The notes beneath the pieces are model-generated. The model ran no database searches. It worked only from the letters and a program-made list of their open reading frames with translations, and had not been told where the DNA came from. A stretch of DNA of 64,000 nt from Sapria himalayana (lineage: Eukaryota > Streptophyta > Magnoliopsida > Malpighiales > Rafflesiaceae): positions 2,980,898 through 3,044,897 of the forward strand of contig JAREIK010001718.1 in NCBI GenBank assembly GCA_029783825.1, in the 5' to 3' direction. Positions within the stretch are counted from its first letter, which is position 1, and every line of letters begins with the position of its first letter. This document shows, piece after piece, positions 49,600 to 62,269 of the stretch. The position numbers and the translations under genes were made by a program.

Positions 49600-51460
49600 T
49601 TAGGTGAACTTTAGTAGTTTGTACATAACATAATAAAAAAAATTGTAGGGATGTCGAATAAGAATTGATACAATGTATATGCTATAAAAAAATATATACA
49701 TGTAGGACTATTATAGATATTGGTCATCTTAAGAGACATGTTGATCAATGTACCAAAAAATATGATGTATTAAATCCCATGAAAATTTAACTGAAAGGTG
49801 AATCTTTTGAAGTTGGTTCGAGTTTGTTTTTTTTGATCTCATTTATTTATTGAAATGACTTTGGAAGGGAAGATATTGTCAAATTATTTATTATCATGAG
49901 TTTTCTGATTAGATTTTTAGATGATTCTATGAAAGTCAGTATTATGTAAATTTATTTCAAACTTGTTTATCATATAATTCTTAGATTTATTAGTAGGAAT
50001 GACATAATATATTATAAATTAAAAAAATAATAAATAATTAATGAATTTAGGAAATATAGTGGAGTGGGGTTCACATTATCTGATATATTGATGAGTCATG
50101 ATGATGTATTATTTGTATTTCTCACAGTCTACTATGTAGATTTTACATAGAAACTTTAAAAAAATTGTAAATATTTTTGAAATTTTCATTTCTCATAATG
50201 ATCTTGCTATATATGAGTGCATGAAAATGTTCTTTAAGGAAAATGATATTTAAAAAAAAATTTCTAGTATCACATTTCATAATGCTTTGAATAACTATTA
50301 TCATTAATATGTTTGTTATAATTTTTAAAAATGAGAATGAACGTTATTTCTCACGTATAAAAAAAATAAGTTCACTAAAATATCTTAGAAAATCTATTAG
50401 ACAATAAAAGTATAATAATATATGTTTATTAGTGAGCATAAAAAATAAAAATTTTAAATAGATATTAGATATTATTGAAATTATATCTACCTAAAATTAG
50501 AGTCATTGTTGGCTATCAACATGTGATATTCGACTACGTAAAAAATAAGAATCATGAATTTATTGATGATTTAAACTGTGATATATGAATTTTATTATGA
50601 AATTCTTGATTTTTCTAATACAATGAATAATATGTATTTTTGGTATGTACTCCTATCACTTGTATTGTACCAATTTACATATGCAATATTAACAAGATGT
50701 TTAACAAGTATAGATGATATTCTGTATTTAGCATCATGACTATTGAGATGGAAGTAAATATATAAATTATTGATTTTTCATTTCAATTATATATTAATTG
50801 GTTATCGATATGAATTCTAAGGTTAAGGTAGAATGAATAAGAATATATATTTAGCTTCATTTTAACATACATATATATATGCATGAACTAACCAGATGAA
50901 CAAGAATATGATAGTTTGATTTATAAAAAATTAAATAATATATTTATATATTATGATAATAGGTATGATAGTAATTGTAGGGAATCTCCAAGTATGGATA
51001 TGAACATCATATTCAGGGATGATGATTTTTCTATTCAATTAGTTAAAGGTAGATACTAAAGTGGTTCGTTGAATAAGAGCAAGCTATATCGGTACTTAAA
51101 TATTGATTATTGCTTCATTTTATCACATAATAATAATAAAAATTAAAATATTTTGAGTTGATACAAATTATATGAATCTATGTATAATATGCTATTTAAG
51201 ATGACACATGATCTACTGTTTCCTTTAATGTTTAGCATAATATTGAAATTTATTTTTATTTGTGACTGTTAATGTTATTTCAGATGGGAGATTCATACTG
51301 TGGTCAGATATTATTAAAGTATTTGTATGCTTGAAAGACCAAGAAGATTCAAAGTTCAACATTCAGGATAAATAGAAAGTTGGTGATGGTTGATGATTCA
51401 TGAGATATTACCGATATTAAAGCTATTATTAATACTATCTTCAGAATCATACATAATGAT
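49600..51460 (+). pseudogene. hAT transposase relic, copy D, probably the target of copy C
   Basis: Starts with the BED region (49680-49790, matching words HLKRHVDQCTKKYDVL) and follows copy A to the dimerisation block and the acidic tail at 51400. It begins just right of the end of copy C, at the point where the copy A transposase would be about 50 codons in, so copy C seems to have inserted into it. Very decayed. Confidence 0.7.
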
Positions 51461-51649
51461 CATGATTTGTATTTATACAATCATATTAGACATACATACT
51501 AATCGTGACTATTAGGGGACTCGCATGCGATAGTTGAGATGTAATGCATAATTTTTTTTTTTATTTTGGCTTATGCTTATGTATTTTTTTATGATTTTAT
51601 ATTTATAAGTTATTTTTTAATATTCATGTTATTGAGTTGTCTCCAATTG

Positions 51650-52010
51650 GTATGGTCTGATGTATCTGACAAAATGACAAGTGGTATGATATGACCTGAG
51701 TTATCATTCCACATGACAAAATGATTTAGGTCATGCGAGAGTTGGGCTAATTGTGCTTGAGGTTAATTAATTAATTTAAAATGACTGACTGATGATGTCA
51801 CAATGACAAATTCAATTGTTGTAATGGTTGTGTAGGGCAATGGGTTTAGGCCCATGTGCCAAAATGGCAAGTGATATGATATGATTTGTGTCATTGACTT
51901 GGGTCATGCTTAGGTTGGGACGACACAACTTGAGGCCAATTAATTTTTCTTTTAAATAATTGACCATTAATGGTGTAATGGCAAATCCAATTGTTGTGAC
52001 GTGTCATGTC
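51650..52010. repeat. Direct tandem duplication of a roughly 180-bp unit
   Basis: Two copies (about 51655-51833 and 51834-52005) share CAAAATGACAAGTGGTATGA / CAAAATGGCAAGTGATATGA, GAGGTTAATTAATT / GAGGCCAATTAATT and CAAATTCAATTGTTGT / CAAATCCAATTGTTGT. The content resembles the subterminal zone of the hAT family. Confidence 0.75.
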
Positions 52011-52389
52011 ATATCCCTAAAAATTAATTTTTTTCAAAAAAATATGGTTGTTTGTTGGTTACTTGGTTGTTGTCTCCAATTGTTGGACACTATCCAATGG
52101 TTGGTTGAATTTTGTCTAATAGAGAGGATCCAAAAAAATAATTTTTAAAATTAAAAAGATTCTATAAATAAGTATAATATTTATTATTTTTCATCAAATT
52201 TAAACTATAAATTTTTTTGACATAATTATGTTAAGGGGACCCATAATGAAAATAATTATATTTTAGGATTCCTTCTATTTTAATTTAATATTTAGGGTTC
52301 CTACTCAAAAATATATATGATTGAGACCATTTTTGAACTCTCAAATTTGTATACCCTTAACCCATGTATTATTAAGAGAATTTAAATAA

Positions 52390-52700
52390 TGCACTGTATA
52401 AACTCCTTTGTGCATAACGAGCATAAATGTTATGCATACTGAGTTATGCATGGCAATGCATAAATGTTATGTATAAATATGGTAAGCATACCATTAATGC
52501 ATAATGTTTATACATAACATTCATGCAAAAATGTTTATGTATAAACTCGCTTGTGTAATTATGCATAAACTAGCTTATGCAATTATGAATAAACTCCTTT
52601 ATGAATACTTGGTATGCATAAACTCGTTTATGCATACTTAACATGCATAAGAGATATATGCTATCAAGTTATGCATAAATTATATGCTATCAAGTTACGA
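52390..52700. repeat. ATGCATAA-rich tract
   Basis: More than a dozen occurrences of TGCATAA or its complement TTATGCA in about 300 bp, including several TTATGCATA and an ATGCTATCAAGTTA word repeated at 52667 and 52687. This local expansion of a short palindromic word has no coding signal. Confidence 0.8.
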
Positions 52701-52837
52701 CTTTATGTATTATATATATTTTTTAATTTTTTAATAATAAGGGATAATTATGGGTATTTCAATTGGGGAGACCCAAATCATTAATATTTTTTGATTTGGA
52801 TCCTCAATATAATATAGATGTAAAAGAATATATAATT

Positions 52838-53050
52838 GTAAAACTAGTGGTGAAACTAGATACCTAAGGAGAAATGTTAAATAATGCACTAAAAAATATA
52901 ACACTTTAGATATAAGACAAATTAAACTTATTATGAAACCATTGAATTTGAATTTATTTCAAGTTTAATGATCACTTTCATTTACAACCACAAGTTTCCA
53001 AGAAAAAGATTTGCTAGGATGATTGTATAAGTTTTAATGTAAACTTATGA
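52838..53050 (+). pseudogene. hAT BED-finger fragment, copy H
   Basis: Bases align with the BED region of copy A: GTGGTGAAACTAGATACCTA ... GAGAAATGTTAAATAATGCA ... CTAAAAAATATAACACTTTA correspond to the finger and the conserved CTKKHGPLDPRQ stretch. The similarity ends near 53050. Only this fragment of that copy is seen. Confidence 0.6.
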
Positions 53051-53559
53051 AAGATGTTATACAAGTTCATTTATGTACAAATTTATTGCATGAGTATGTA
53101 CTGAGGAAAACTTGTGGACTACTTTCTCATTTGGGTTTAAAGTAAATTTTTTGTCCTGGTAAATATTATTTCTTTAGAATCAATATGATCCAAGCTAAAG
53201 TATATATACAAAAAAAGTATTAACAATATTGGATATTAATTCTATTTTTTTATTGTTTAGTTGTATGTATATATATCAATATCATATCTAAATGCAAAAA
53301 TATTTCTCTATATTTAATACATAATCCAAAATCAAACATAAGTAATTTCTTGTAGAATTCAAGAAATTAGTCTATGTTAGTAGTCTGGTTTGGATTGTCG
53401 CGTCTGATTCTAATATTAGTGCTAATCTTAATATTTTAGATGTCATGAGTTATTATTTACTATTGGTTTTTTAATTCTATTTTGAATACTCATTTTTAAA
53501 TTGTTAGTTATTTAAATATGAAAATATTTTTATAATATTTGGTTGCAATTTGGGTTATC

Positions 53560-54790
53560 TATCTAAAATAATATCAATAGTCAGAAAAAGTATACTTCAA
53601 TGCTATGTTAGATATTAGAATGGTCAACAGATCATGTGTTATCTTAAGTGGTGTGAGATATATGAATTTGTATATTTTTTATGAATTCAATATATTAAAA
53701 TTTTTAATCTCATCATATGATAGGATATAATAATAATAAATATCTAAATATCATGACAACTTGTTCTTATTCAATAGATCACCTCATCGTTTATCACTTG
53801 CTAATAAATTAGAAAAAAACATCTCCAAATATGATGTTCATGTCTGTACTCAGATTCTCGCTATAATTATTATACTCAGTATTATAAAATATAAATATAT
53901 TAGTTAATTTTTCATAAATCAAATTTTCAGGCTAAATAGTTTGGTTTATGCAAATTGATATGTTTCTTGATATGTTTTTTATCATCTTTCTTTACCCTAC
54001 AATCTAAACATTCAGCCAAGTTATAAAGAGATAAAATATAGAATTAGTATTTTAAATATTTAGTTTTAATCTTAATAGCCATAATATTAAGATTAGAGTA
54101 TTTGTTATACATGTTAAATATACTACTAATATTATATATGCACTAAATCATAATACAAGTGGTGAGAGTATACATAGATAAATATATATTTATAGTATCA
54201 TTAAAAATTTTTAGGAATATAAAATTTTTTTTTATTTCACAGTTTAAATCTTCAAAAATAAATTTGTCATTCTTACTATTGACGTAGTTAAATATTACTT
54301 ATTGATGGTCACCGCATGATTCTAATATTAGATATATATAATTTAAATGATGTTACATATTTATTTAAAATTTATTTTAAGGCTTTCTAAAAAAGAAAAT
54401 TATGATAACACATAACTTATAGTTCATGTTCTCAACTAGGCATTACAAGATAATTTAGTGAATTTCGTATTTTTTTCAATTTGAATAAAATAATTTTTAT
54501 TTTTGTTTATACTATTAGATTAATTTTATGACACATACATATAACATAAAAAATATCAACTAACGGCTTGTCTTTAATGATTATGATAAATATCTTAATG
54601 ACATTATTATTATTTGAAGCATTATTAGATGTGATATTCACATTTTTATTTTAAATATTTTATTTTATAAAGATTCTCGACAGATACTCATATATAGCGA
54701 GCTCATCACGAGTAAGAAGAATCTCAGTAAATTTTCAGTTCGAATCATTATAGTTGGGATGAAACACTCAAAAGATATATTATTGCAACT
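53560..54790 (-). pseudogene. hAT transposase relic, copy F (minus)
   Basis: The reverse complement runs, from right to left, through the core (54600-54700: the region of FDNASNN), the stretch equal to NSKSDELIIDD (54265-54300), DUF4413 (53880-54150) and the dimerisation block (53570-53650). It is strongly AT-shifted, with no open frame over 60 codons. Confidence 0.65.
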
Positions 54791-54799
54791 AGTCTAGAC

Positions 54800-55820
54800 G
54801 TTGGACATCATGATTATCACTCTACTATGTTTTTGTGTTTGTTAATAACAAATTATTTTTAATTTAAAATTTTTTATTATGTCATTCTTATTTGTGCGTA
54901 TATGGATTTTATGATAAGAATGTTGAAAATAAGTCTGCATAATATTGACAACTTTATGATTATCCAAATAATTAATTAGAGGGTCAATCATAGTTTAAAT
55001 TTAGCCATATATTCTTTTCTAAACTTATTGTAGTAAATGAAAGAGATCAATAAATTAGATGTTGATTCAACTTTAAAGATCTTACCTCTGAGTTAGATTT
55101 ATCTGAGATCTAATACATTAAATTTTATGGTGTATTAATTAATATGTCTGTAAGATGATCAATGCTACTAGTATTCTTATGTGTATATATTTTTGTATAA
55201 TATATATTTATGCAGAATCTTTTTCGATAATTCTAATATGTTTATTTAAAATTTGTTAAAATTTGTTTAGATTACTGAAATTTACTTATTTTTTAATTTT
55301 TTCGATAAATATGTTGAAATCATGGGAGAGGAGAAGTCTAGGTCTAGATTACTTGGTCTCGCATCTTTTGGTCGAGTGATCATTATTATTAATGTCTAGG
55401 TTAATTTCTTTTTCATTAAATTCGCTACATATTATTTTTTAATATTATATTCATTTACTAATATTTTTATCAAGTTAATAAAAATATCTTATTTTTCATT
55501 GTGTAGTAGACAATTTGGATGTTTAGTACTATACCATGTAATCTCATGCTTAGATTCTTTTTATTAGAAAATGCTAGGATATTAGCAGCAACTCGTTTTG
55601 TAAAATAAAAATTAGTAATAATTAATCTACAAAAAAAATCATACAAAGAGGAAACAAAATTATTTAAAAGCATTGAAATGAGAAAAGATGAGATAATTTA
55701 CAAATTAATCATGAAAAAATAAAATGTTAGTAATTTTTATTGCACAGTTAATTTTTCTACACAGTTGATGGAGTAGGTTATTAATATTCCACCCATTTGA
55801 TTTTTTTGAAAATCAGCCTT
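54800..55820. other. AT-rich, nothing recognised
   Basis: No repeat, RNA or protein family was recognised. The short minus frame at 55470-55673 has no motif. Confidence 0.45.
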
Positions 55821-55828
55821 GCTACGCA

Positions 55829-56011
55829 TAGAGGTGTCGTGCCTCATGTCGTGGAACTCATACCTTGCTAGGCATAGCGCGAGCAATGGCAAGGGCTAAC
55901 ATGACCAAGGTCTAGGCATAGTTCTAGGCCATGTAATGTAAGGCTTGGCATGGTTATTTTGGATTATGCCTCTTGTTGTGCTTTGCCTGTTTGACTCACT
56001 TGATACTTCTA
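55829..56011. mobile_element. Short hAT-family fragment with two terminal-like ends
   Basis: Starts TAGAGGTGTCGTGCC and ends CTTGATACTTCTA, about 183 bp, with GGCATAG/GGCATGG words typical of the family ends. The flanking 8-mers GCTACGCA and GGTTGTAT do not match. A transposase C-terminal fragment follows immediately, so this may be a collapsed larger copy. Confidence 0.5.
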
Positions 56012-56400
56012 GGTTGTATGTCGAATAAGAATTAGTTTTTTTAGTATTTAGATTTTAATTATTGTTCAATCTTATCACATTATAATTTTAAGAATTTATA
56101 TACATTGAGTTGGTAAAAATCATATGAATTCATTTATTCCGTATTATCTAATATAACATATGATCTATCCCGGTATCTAATATAATATTAGAATTTATTT
56201 TTTCTTTGATTGTGAATATTATTTTAGATATGAGATTGATTTTGTGATTAGATATTGTAGAAGCACTATTATACTTAAATGACTGGAAAAATTCATGGAT
56301 GAGCCTTCAAAATCAAGTGAAAATACTGCTAATAGTTGATAACTCATGTAATATTGAGGATATCGAAGTTATGACTGTGAGCTAAGAGATATAACAATCT
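56012..56400 (+). pseudogene. hAT transposase C-terminal fragment, copy G
   Basis: Matches copy A 7800-8220: TATTTAGATTTTAATTATTG corresponds to the YLDTDYCSIL stretch, then the WWKSYES equivalent near 56110 and the SDRRSRLRPDMVEAL equivalent near 56220. Only this third of the gene is present. Confidence 0.65.
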
Positions 56401-56756
56401 AGACTATATAAAATGATTGTGGATATTATAGGATTGATGTATTGTTGTTAATGATAAATGTTTATTATGCTTTTATAGTTTTTATTTTATTGTTATTTGT
56501 GATATTATGGTAAAATTGAGATCACGAAATAAATATATATTTTTTATTTAGTTGACTCATTAATTTTTATTTGTAGTGAAATATAATTTATTTTTAATAT
56601 CTAATTGTTTATTTTAAAGGCAAATTTTGTTTGATTAAGTCAGTGCCTATGACTGCATGTATAATGGCTAATGGCTATAAAGTTTAAATAACAACTAGTG
56701 GTAGAGGCCACTAGGCATTGGTTGACTTTTGACTTGACTGACCAGTCCAATGACAA

Positions 56757-56960
56757 TATAGGTGTTAAACGAACCATGTTATTTAGGCACAACTTGCTTT
56801 AGTGAGACACGGCTGTGCAATCGTACTGTGCTAGACACGACATGAGAACCAAAATGGTAGTCTGGCTCGACTCGGCTGGCCCACAAAGTGTTGGGTAGTA
56901 TCGGGCTTGGTGTGGGCCATTCTAGTTCATGCCATCATGAATTGGTTCATGATGTTAGTC
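56757..56960. mobile_element. hAT-family terminal fragment
   Basis: Begins TAGGTGTTAAACGAACC and shares with 26695-26935 the succession CACGACATGA, CCATAATAGTAG / CAAAATGGTAG, GGCCCACAAAGTGTTGGGTAG and GTGGGCCAT. It is a second copy of the same terminal type. The other end is not found. Confidence 0.6.
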
Positions 56961-56999
56961 TTATTATTTTTTTTATTTTTTGATAAACAATGTAAATGT

Positions 57000-58520
57000 T
57001 AGGTTATTATTTTGATATACTAGATTGATGACCTTTTTTTATAATATTTGGCTTAATTATTTTGTAAAATAATAAAATTATAAAATTATAATTATTTTTC
57101 TTATGATATTTCAATATTAGATTGAATGACTTATTTGGCAATTATGTATGATGATCACTATCTGTTTTTCTCTACCTTTAGAAGTATTGTTAGATATTTG
57201 ATTATCATTTATCTTTTTAAATACACTTTTAGTTTGGTAATTTTTTTTTGACTAAGGGGTGGTTTGATAACGATAACATACTTAAAATCTTCAAACTATT
57301 GAAAATTAAAATTTTAATGGTTTTAAAATTTAAGTATGTTTGATAAAAAATGTTGTGCTAAAAATTTAAAATTTTAAGTGAAAATTCATTAAAAATTTTA
57401 AGTAGGTAGAGACATACTTAATGTTGAAGGCTGAAAATTTTCAACAATTTTTTTTTTTAAAATTACCAATTTATCTTTTTTTTTTATTTTTTTTTTGTTT
57501 TCTTATTCACGCTACAGTTTAATTTGTGAATTTGTTTTTTTCTCATTTCTTTGTCATCATAAATCTTAACTCTAACTATTTTTCATGATTAATTTAAGAG
57601 AGAAAATAACAAATCAATTAGTTATTAATTAATTTTTATTTTTATATTAAAAATTTAGATACTTTTAAAAATTTTAGATTGTATTGTTATTTTTTAAATA
57701 ATTTTATTTCTTTTTTGGATTTATAATTTATTTATGAATATATTTTTAGGAATTTTATTTTTTTAATTAATAATTATAGTGAAAAAAAAATTCATTTGAA
57801 ATTCAATTTATGTTGAATAATATGTAACACAATGATAATAAGGGTGAATATGTAAAATATATAATTTTTAGCATTTGGTATATATAATTATCAAATAATA
57901 TATTTATATTCAGCATTCAATTAATAGTAATTTATTAAATAATTTTTCAATACAAATTCAATACTTATAAAATTCAGCTTTAATTTTTCAGCAATTATTT
58001 TTGAACTACTTAATTTTTTCAATTTATTAAACTAGTCCTAAATTGATACTTATGAAGCCAAACATAAATGGAGACTAATTTTAATAGGTTATGAGATATG
58101 TTAATTTGGAAAATACACAAGAGTTTCCTGTTTCATCTAGTTATCTAATATGTTTGAGAATTTTGTTGGATTGTCATTCATGATAATTTCATATATTTGT
58201 GATTTTTATTGAATATTTACATGATATATATGAATTTTGTAGGATTATGTATGATGCTCACTAACATCAACACATTATCATTATGATGAGAGATCTTAGA
58301 TAAAACACGTATTCCCAAATTTCATCATGTAAACAAAACAATTTCTTAATAAGGTGCAAGAAATGAAAGTTTTGTAGGATTATTTGTATGACTATACATG
58401 TGAAGTATGATATTGAGTATAATTTATTTATTTTTTAGAAGAGTAACATAAGAACAAGATCAAAAATGTTGACTGTAGGATTATTTGACATATTAGAAAA
58501 CTTTTTTTGCTATAAGCTAT

Positions 58521-58561
<41 letters not shown>

Positions 58562-59530
58562 TCTTTTTCTAGAATAAACTTAGTCATGAGTAATCAAGTA
58601 TATTTGCTCCTAACTCATCTGGATTTGTGACTGAAATTGATTCTGGTGCTACTTGCTCAACTGGATTAGAGGGAGATTTATTTTTCAAGGAAAAATAACT
58701 TTTGTTTAGAGTTATTTTTTATATGCTGGTTGAAATATATGATAACTCAAAAAGATAGTATAATGCAAACTAACAAGTTCAAAAGCAATTGAGTGGTGAT
58801 ATTCTTTCATGGGTAGAAGGCCATGTGAGACTTTAGACGAGTAAGAAAATAGTAAAGAATTCATTTTTCTCTTTTGGAATCTTACATTGTCTAAATTTGT
58901 CAAACAATGAATTTTACTTAAAAAAGATAATAATTATTACTAATTTGTACTATATTAGTTTAAGATGAATATATCAAAACTAATATGAAGTTATCATCAT
59001 GAGGATAGATCCTAAACAACACACATACTTCCAAAATTTTAGGATGTAATCTAAATATTTTTTTTTATGCGGTGTAAAATTTGAAAGAGCATAGGATGAG
59101 AAAAAATAGAAAAAAAAATATTCAGTTGATCATGTAATTTGTGGTTAAAATATCATCTCTACAAAATTATTTTGGATCACTTTTGAAATCATATTATAGT
59201 TTATCTAATAAATATCTATTATTTCTTTTTGCAATTTCATTTAATGAGAGCAAGCTAATGTAAAAAATCTAATGTATAATTTTATAATCAGTAAAATAAA
59301 TATTGACTGTTTCAAATATATATTCTAAGGTATTATCATTTATAATAAATTTTTATATTTGAATTATTTTGATTTTTTATTTTTTTATTAAATAGTGAAA
59401 AAATAAAAAAAAACATTGAGATTGAATTAAAAATATGAATAACAAAGAGAAACATATATCATTATTTTGTTTTTATATTTTATTTTATGTTGTTTGATGA
59501 AAGCATTTAACATGTGGTTGCCTAATTATT
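57000..59530. other. AT-rich region, no gene; contains a diverged direct duplication
   Basis: No coding family was recognised. Stretches at 58278-58380 and 58990-59095 are similar (ATTATCATTATGATGAGAGA against GTTATCATCATGAGGATAGA, then GTGCAAGAAATGAAAG against GTGTAAAATTTGAAAG). A (TG)n-(TA)n microsatellite lies at 58525-58562. Part of the right side may be the Copia LTR that ends at 59611. Confidence 0.45.
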
Positions 59531-59611
59531 TTTGCTTATTATATAAGAGTGGTGTATATGATATTTTAGATATTGAGTATTGTTATTTTTAGTTTATCTC
59601 TAAATTTTACA
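59530..59611 (+). other. 3' part of a Copia 5' LTR
   Basis: Contains a TATA-like TTATATAAGAG (59539-59549) and ends in CA at 59611, directly next to a primer-binding site. The LTR start was not found. Confidence 0.5.
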
Positions 59612-60617
59612 TAGTATCAAAGCTAGGTTAAGTGACTCTTTTCATTTTTTTTATTCTCTCAATAGTAGTTGCACACCCACTATTTGAAAATATAGTGCAA
59701 GAGGTTCATGTAGTGGAGGACAATAAAGCACATGATGGTGCACACCTAAGTATATGATGATCCACAATTGATGCACATGGTTAGGCACGTGGTTGGGTTT
59801 AATTGGGTGCGTGGTTGTGTGCGTGCCTATGAATGTGGTGGTAATTGTGGTGGTTTACTAGTGGTGACATGCATAAACCTTAATTTAGTTTCCTTTATTA
59901 ATTATTTTTTAGATTATGCTAAATCAAAAAAAAAGGAGAGAATTTGGTATAATTATTTCTATAGGAATTATAATTTTATAGCACAATGATTATTGTAAGT
60001 CGTAACAAAAATAGTTGGATGAGAGTCCCAGTCTAATACATTTATTGTAGGAGGATATGCCATATCATGGAGAGTTCTTTGATATTTCTGAAGTGAAAAT
60101 AATCGAGAGCTTTACACAACAATGAGATAGATTGGCTGATGGTAGGAGTTATCTAGAGGTTCTCATAAAGTATATCCATCATGATATTTACTAGAGAAGA
60201 AAGAATATGCAAAACTTATCTCTAAAGCAGCAACACAAATTTTTTTAAAGCATTTGTTTTACCTGTACCCTCACTTTAGACAATTAAATTATTAATACAT
60301 GAGCAAATATTTATTGTACTTATAATAATCATATTTTATTCTTTATACTCTTTTCTTATTTTGTGAATATTACTATCATCAATAAAAAATATTCAAAAGT
60401 TATTGAATATGATATTATTCATATTGATTCTTTATTACTTTCTCGTGTCATGTTTATTTTTGATGTACTTGTTAATTTACTCTGAGAATTACATTTTTAG
60501 AAAATTCAACTCTAATTTTGTTTTTATTTTTATTATTGTTTATTTGTATGATTAATATATTTTGAGAAAAAATCTATTTAAGATTAGCAGGTTATTATAT
60601 ATTTTCTCTTTAATGAT

Positions 60618-61083
60618 TAGAGGTGCCAAATGGGCTGGGCCGACCCGGCATGGCATGGGCACGGCACGGTTCGGCCTTGCCTGTGCCCATCACGACATGC
60701 TATAGTGCCGTGCTTGTGCCAGGCATGACACGCCACAGTAATGTGCCCCGGCTTGTCGTGGATTGTCGGCATGTGGGTAAAGCATGCGTGACCACGCACC
60801 AAATGTGGTCAATATGAGCTGATGTCGGAAAGGTGAGGCTCGTTGAGCCCTGAAAGGGCAAAGACGCGTGGTGGCGTGCCATCGAAATCTTAATTTTTTA
60901 AAAAATTAGGGTTTTGTTTGACCCGAATTGAGCAGAACTCGGCGGTTTTTGCGTCGAGGGTCTGTGCCTCGCTAGGAACAGCATGATTACTATACCGTGC
61001 CGTGCCTTGCCTGCCACAATAGCTTGGTTGGGCAGCCTAAAACCAGGTCGTGTTGTGCCGGGCTGACATGTTTAACACCTCTA
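60618..61083. mobile_element. Non-autonomous hAT element, 466 bp
   Basis: Ends TAGAGGTGCCAAATGGGCTG and CATGTTTAACACCTCTA match the family. A TAATGAT heptamer directly flanks each side (60611-60617 and 61084-61090). The interior is GC-rich with GGCACGG/GGCATGG words. Inserted in the Copia element ahead of its integrase zone. Confidence 0.85.
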
Positions 61084-61396
61084 TAATGATAAGATCTCTC
61101 TCTAGATATATAATTGCTTTAGACTTGTTACTTGTATATTCTTTATTAGGGCACTTATTATTGATCAAATTTATAATATTTATGCTAGTTTTAAGAGTAT
61201 TTTAATCATAGAGTATGAGATGCATCAGATGGAAAATATCGCCAGAGTTTCTTGTCTTACATATTAGTTTAATTTGAGTAGGTACTCATTTGATCTGCTA
61301 CATTTAGACTTATGGAGACCTTGTAGATATACGTCCACAGAGAGATTTAGTTATATGATCATGTTTATTGATGACCACTTTAGATGTATTTGTATA
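61084..61396 (+). pseudogene. Copia GAG-pre-integrase and integrase core fragment
   Basis: Reads HQMENIARVSCL, YSFDLLHLDLWRPCRYTSTE, RFSYMIMFIDDHFRC, the pattern of the Copia zinc-binding/integrase start (normally HQ-x-G-K-x-x-x-x-F, FDL-x-HSDVWGP, FIDD-x-S-R). One integrase aspartate (HLDLW) and the FIDD aspartates are kept. The frame is cut at 61396 by a hAT insertion. Confidence 0.85.
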
Positions 61397-61978
61397 TAGA
61401 GGTGTCAATCAGGTAGGGGGCTTGGGCATGACGTGTAGCATGACATGGTTTTGCCATGTTTGGCCTAGCACGACACGGTCCAGAATCGTGCTTGGTGCTA
61501 GGTCATGTTGCCCCATGACACGATTTGTGTTGTGTTAAGTTGACAAGAGTCGTATGTCCTGTCAGGCTAGTCACGACTCGTATACCTAACCTTGTGGCAC
61601 AATTTATCGGCCCGAGGACTTGAGATCGGCTAAAAGCTATGGGTCAATTCCTATTGGGTGATCGCCCAATGGGCGAGTTATTTATAAAAAAAAATTAGCA
61701 ACAAGTCGAATTTTGTTTGCGTGGTTGATTGTAATTGGCCTGTCATGTAAGATAGTCACCCATTGTATGAAAATGCAACTGGTTTCATAGAAATGATTTG
61801 ACATGGCCCTGAACTCGGCCATGCCACTGTGCCATGTTAGGTTGACCAGGTGATTTCCTTGAAGGGCCTGACATGACACAAGAATCATACTGTGTCGTGT
61901 TTGGCATGACATGGTGTCATGATAATGCTTAGCAAAAATTAGTCATGTCATTACAACATGAATTGTTTTATATCTCTA
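61397..61978. mobile_element. Non-autonomous hAT element, 582 bp, perfect target duplication
   Basis: Begins TAGAGGTGTCAATCAGG and ends TTTTATATCTCTA. It is flanked by exact 8-bp duplications TTTGTATA (61389-61396 and 61979-61986). It carries GGCATGAC and CACGACAC words and no transposase. It interrupts the Copia integrase right after the FIDD block. Confidence 0.9.
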
Positions 61979-61995
61979 TTTGTATATTTGTTTTA

Positions 61996-61996
<1 letters not shown>

Positions 61997-62040
<44 letters not shown>
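61997..62040. repeat. (AT)n microsatellite
   Basis: An uninterrupted AT run of about 44 bp just after the hAT target duplication, inside the Copia integrase. Confidence 0.9.
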
Positions 62041-62045
<5 letters not shown>

Positions 62046-62269
62046 TACAAATATATAAAAATTCATTTTAATAAAAAATTAGAAAATAAAGAAATGATAA
62101 TATATTTTAATATATATTAGACTGATTTAGTAATATATTATATGGATCAACAAATTATTTATCATATTTCTTGTACTTACATACATGTCGTAAAATATAG
62201 TGATTGAAATGAAAAATAAATATTTGATTGAGATGACTCGGACACTCCTATATATAAAGTATATTTCGA

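Noticed and set aside
60617..60882. Overlapping short frames with many C and H residues that could suggest a zinc finger
   Set aside because: Generated by GGCATGG/GGCACGG repeats in the 466-bp hAT element. Spacing does not fit a zinc finger.
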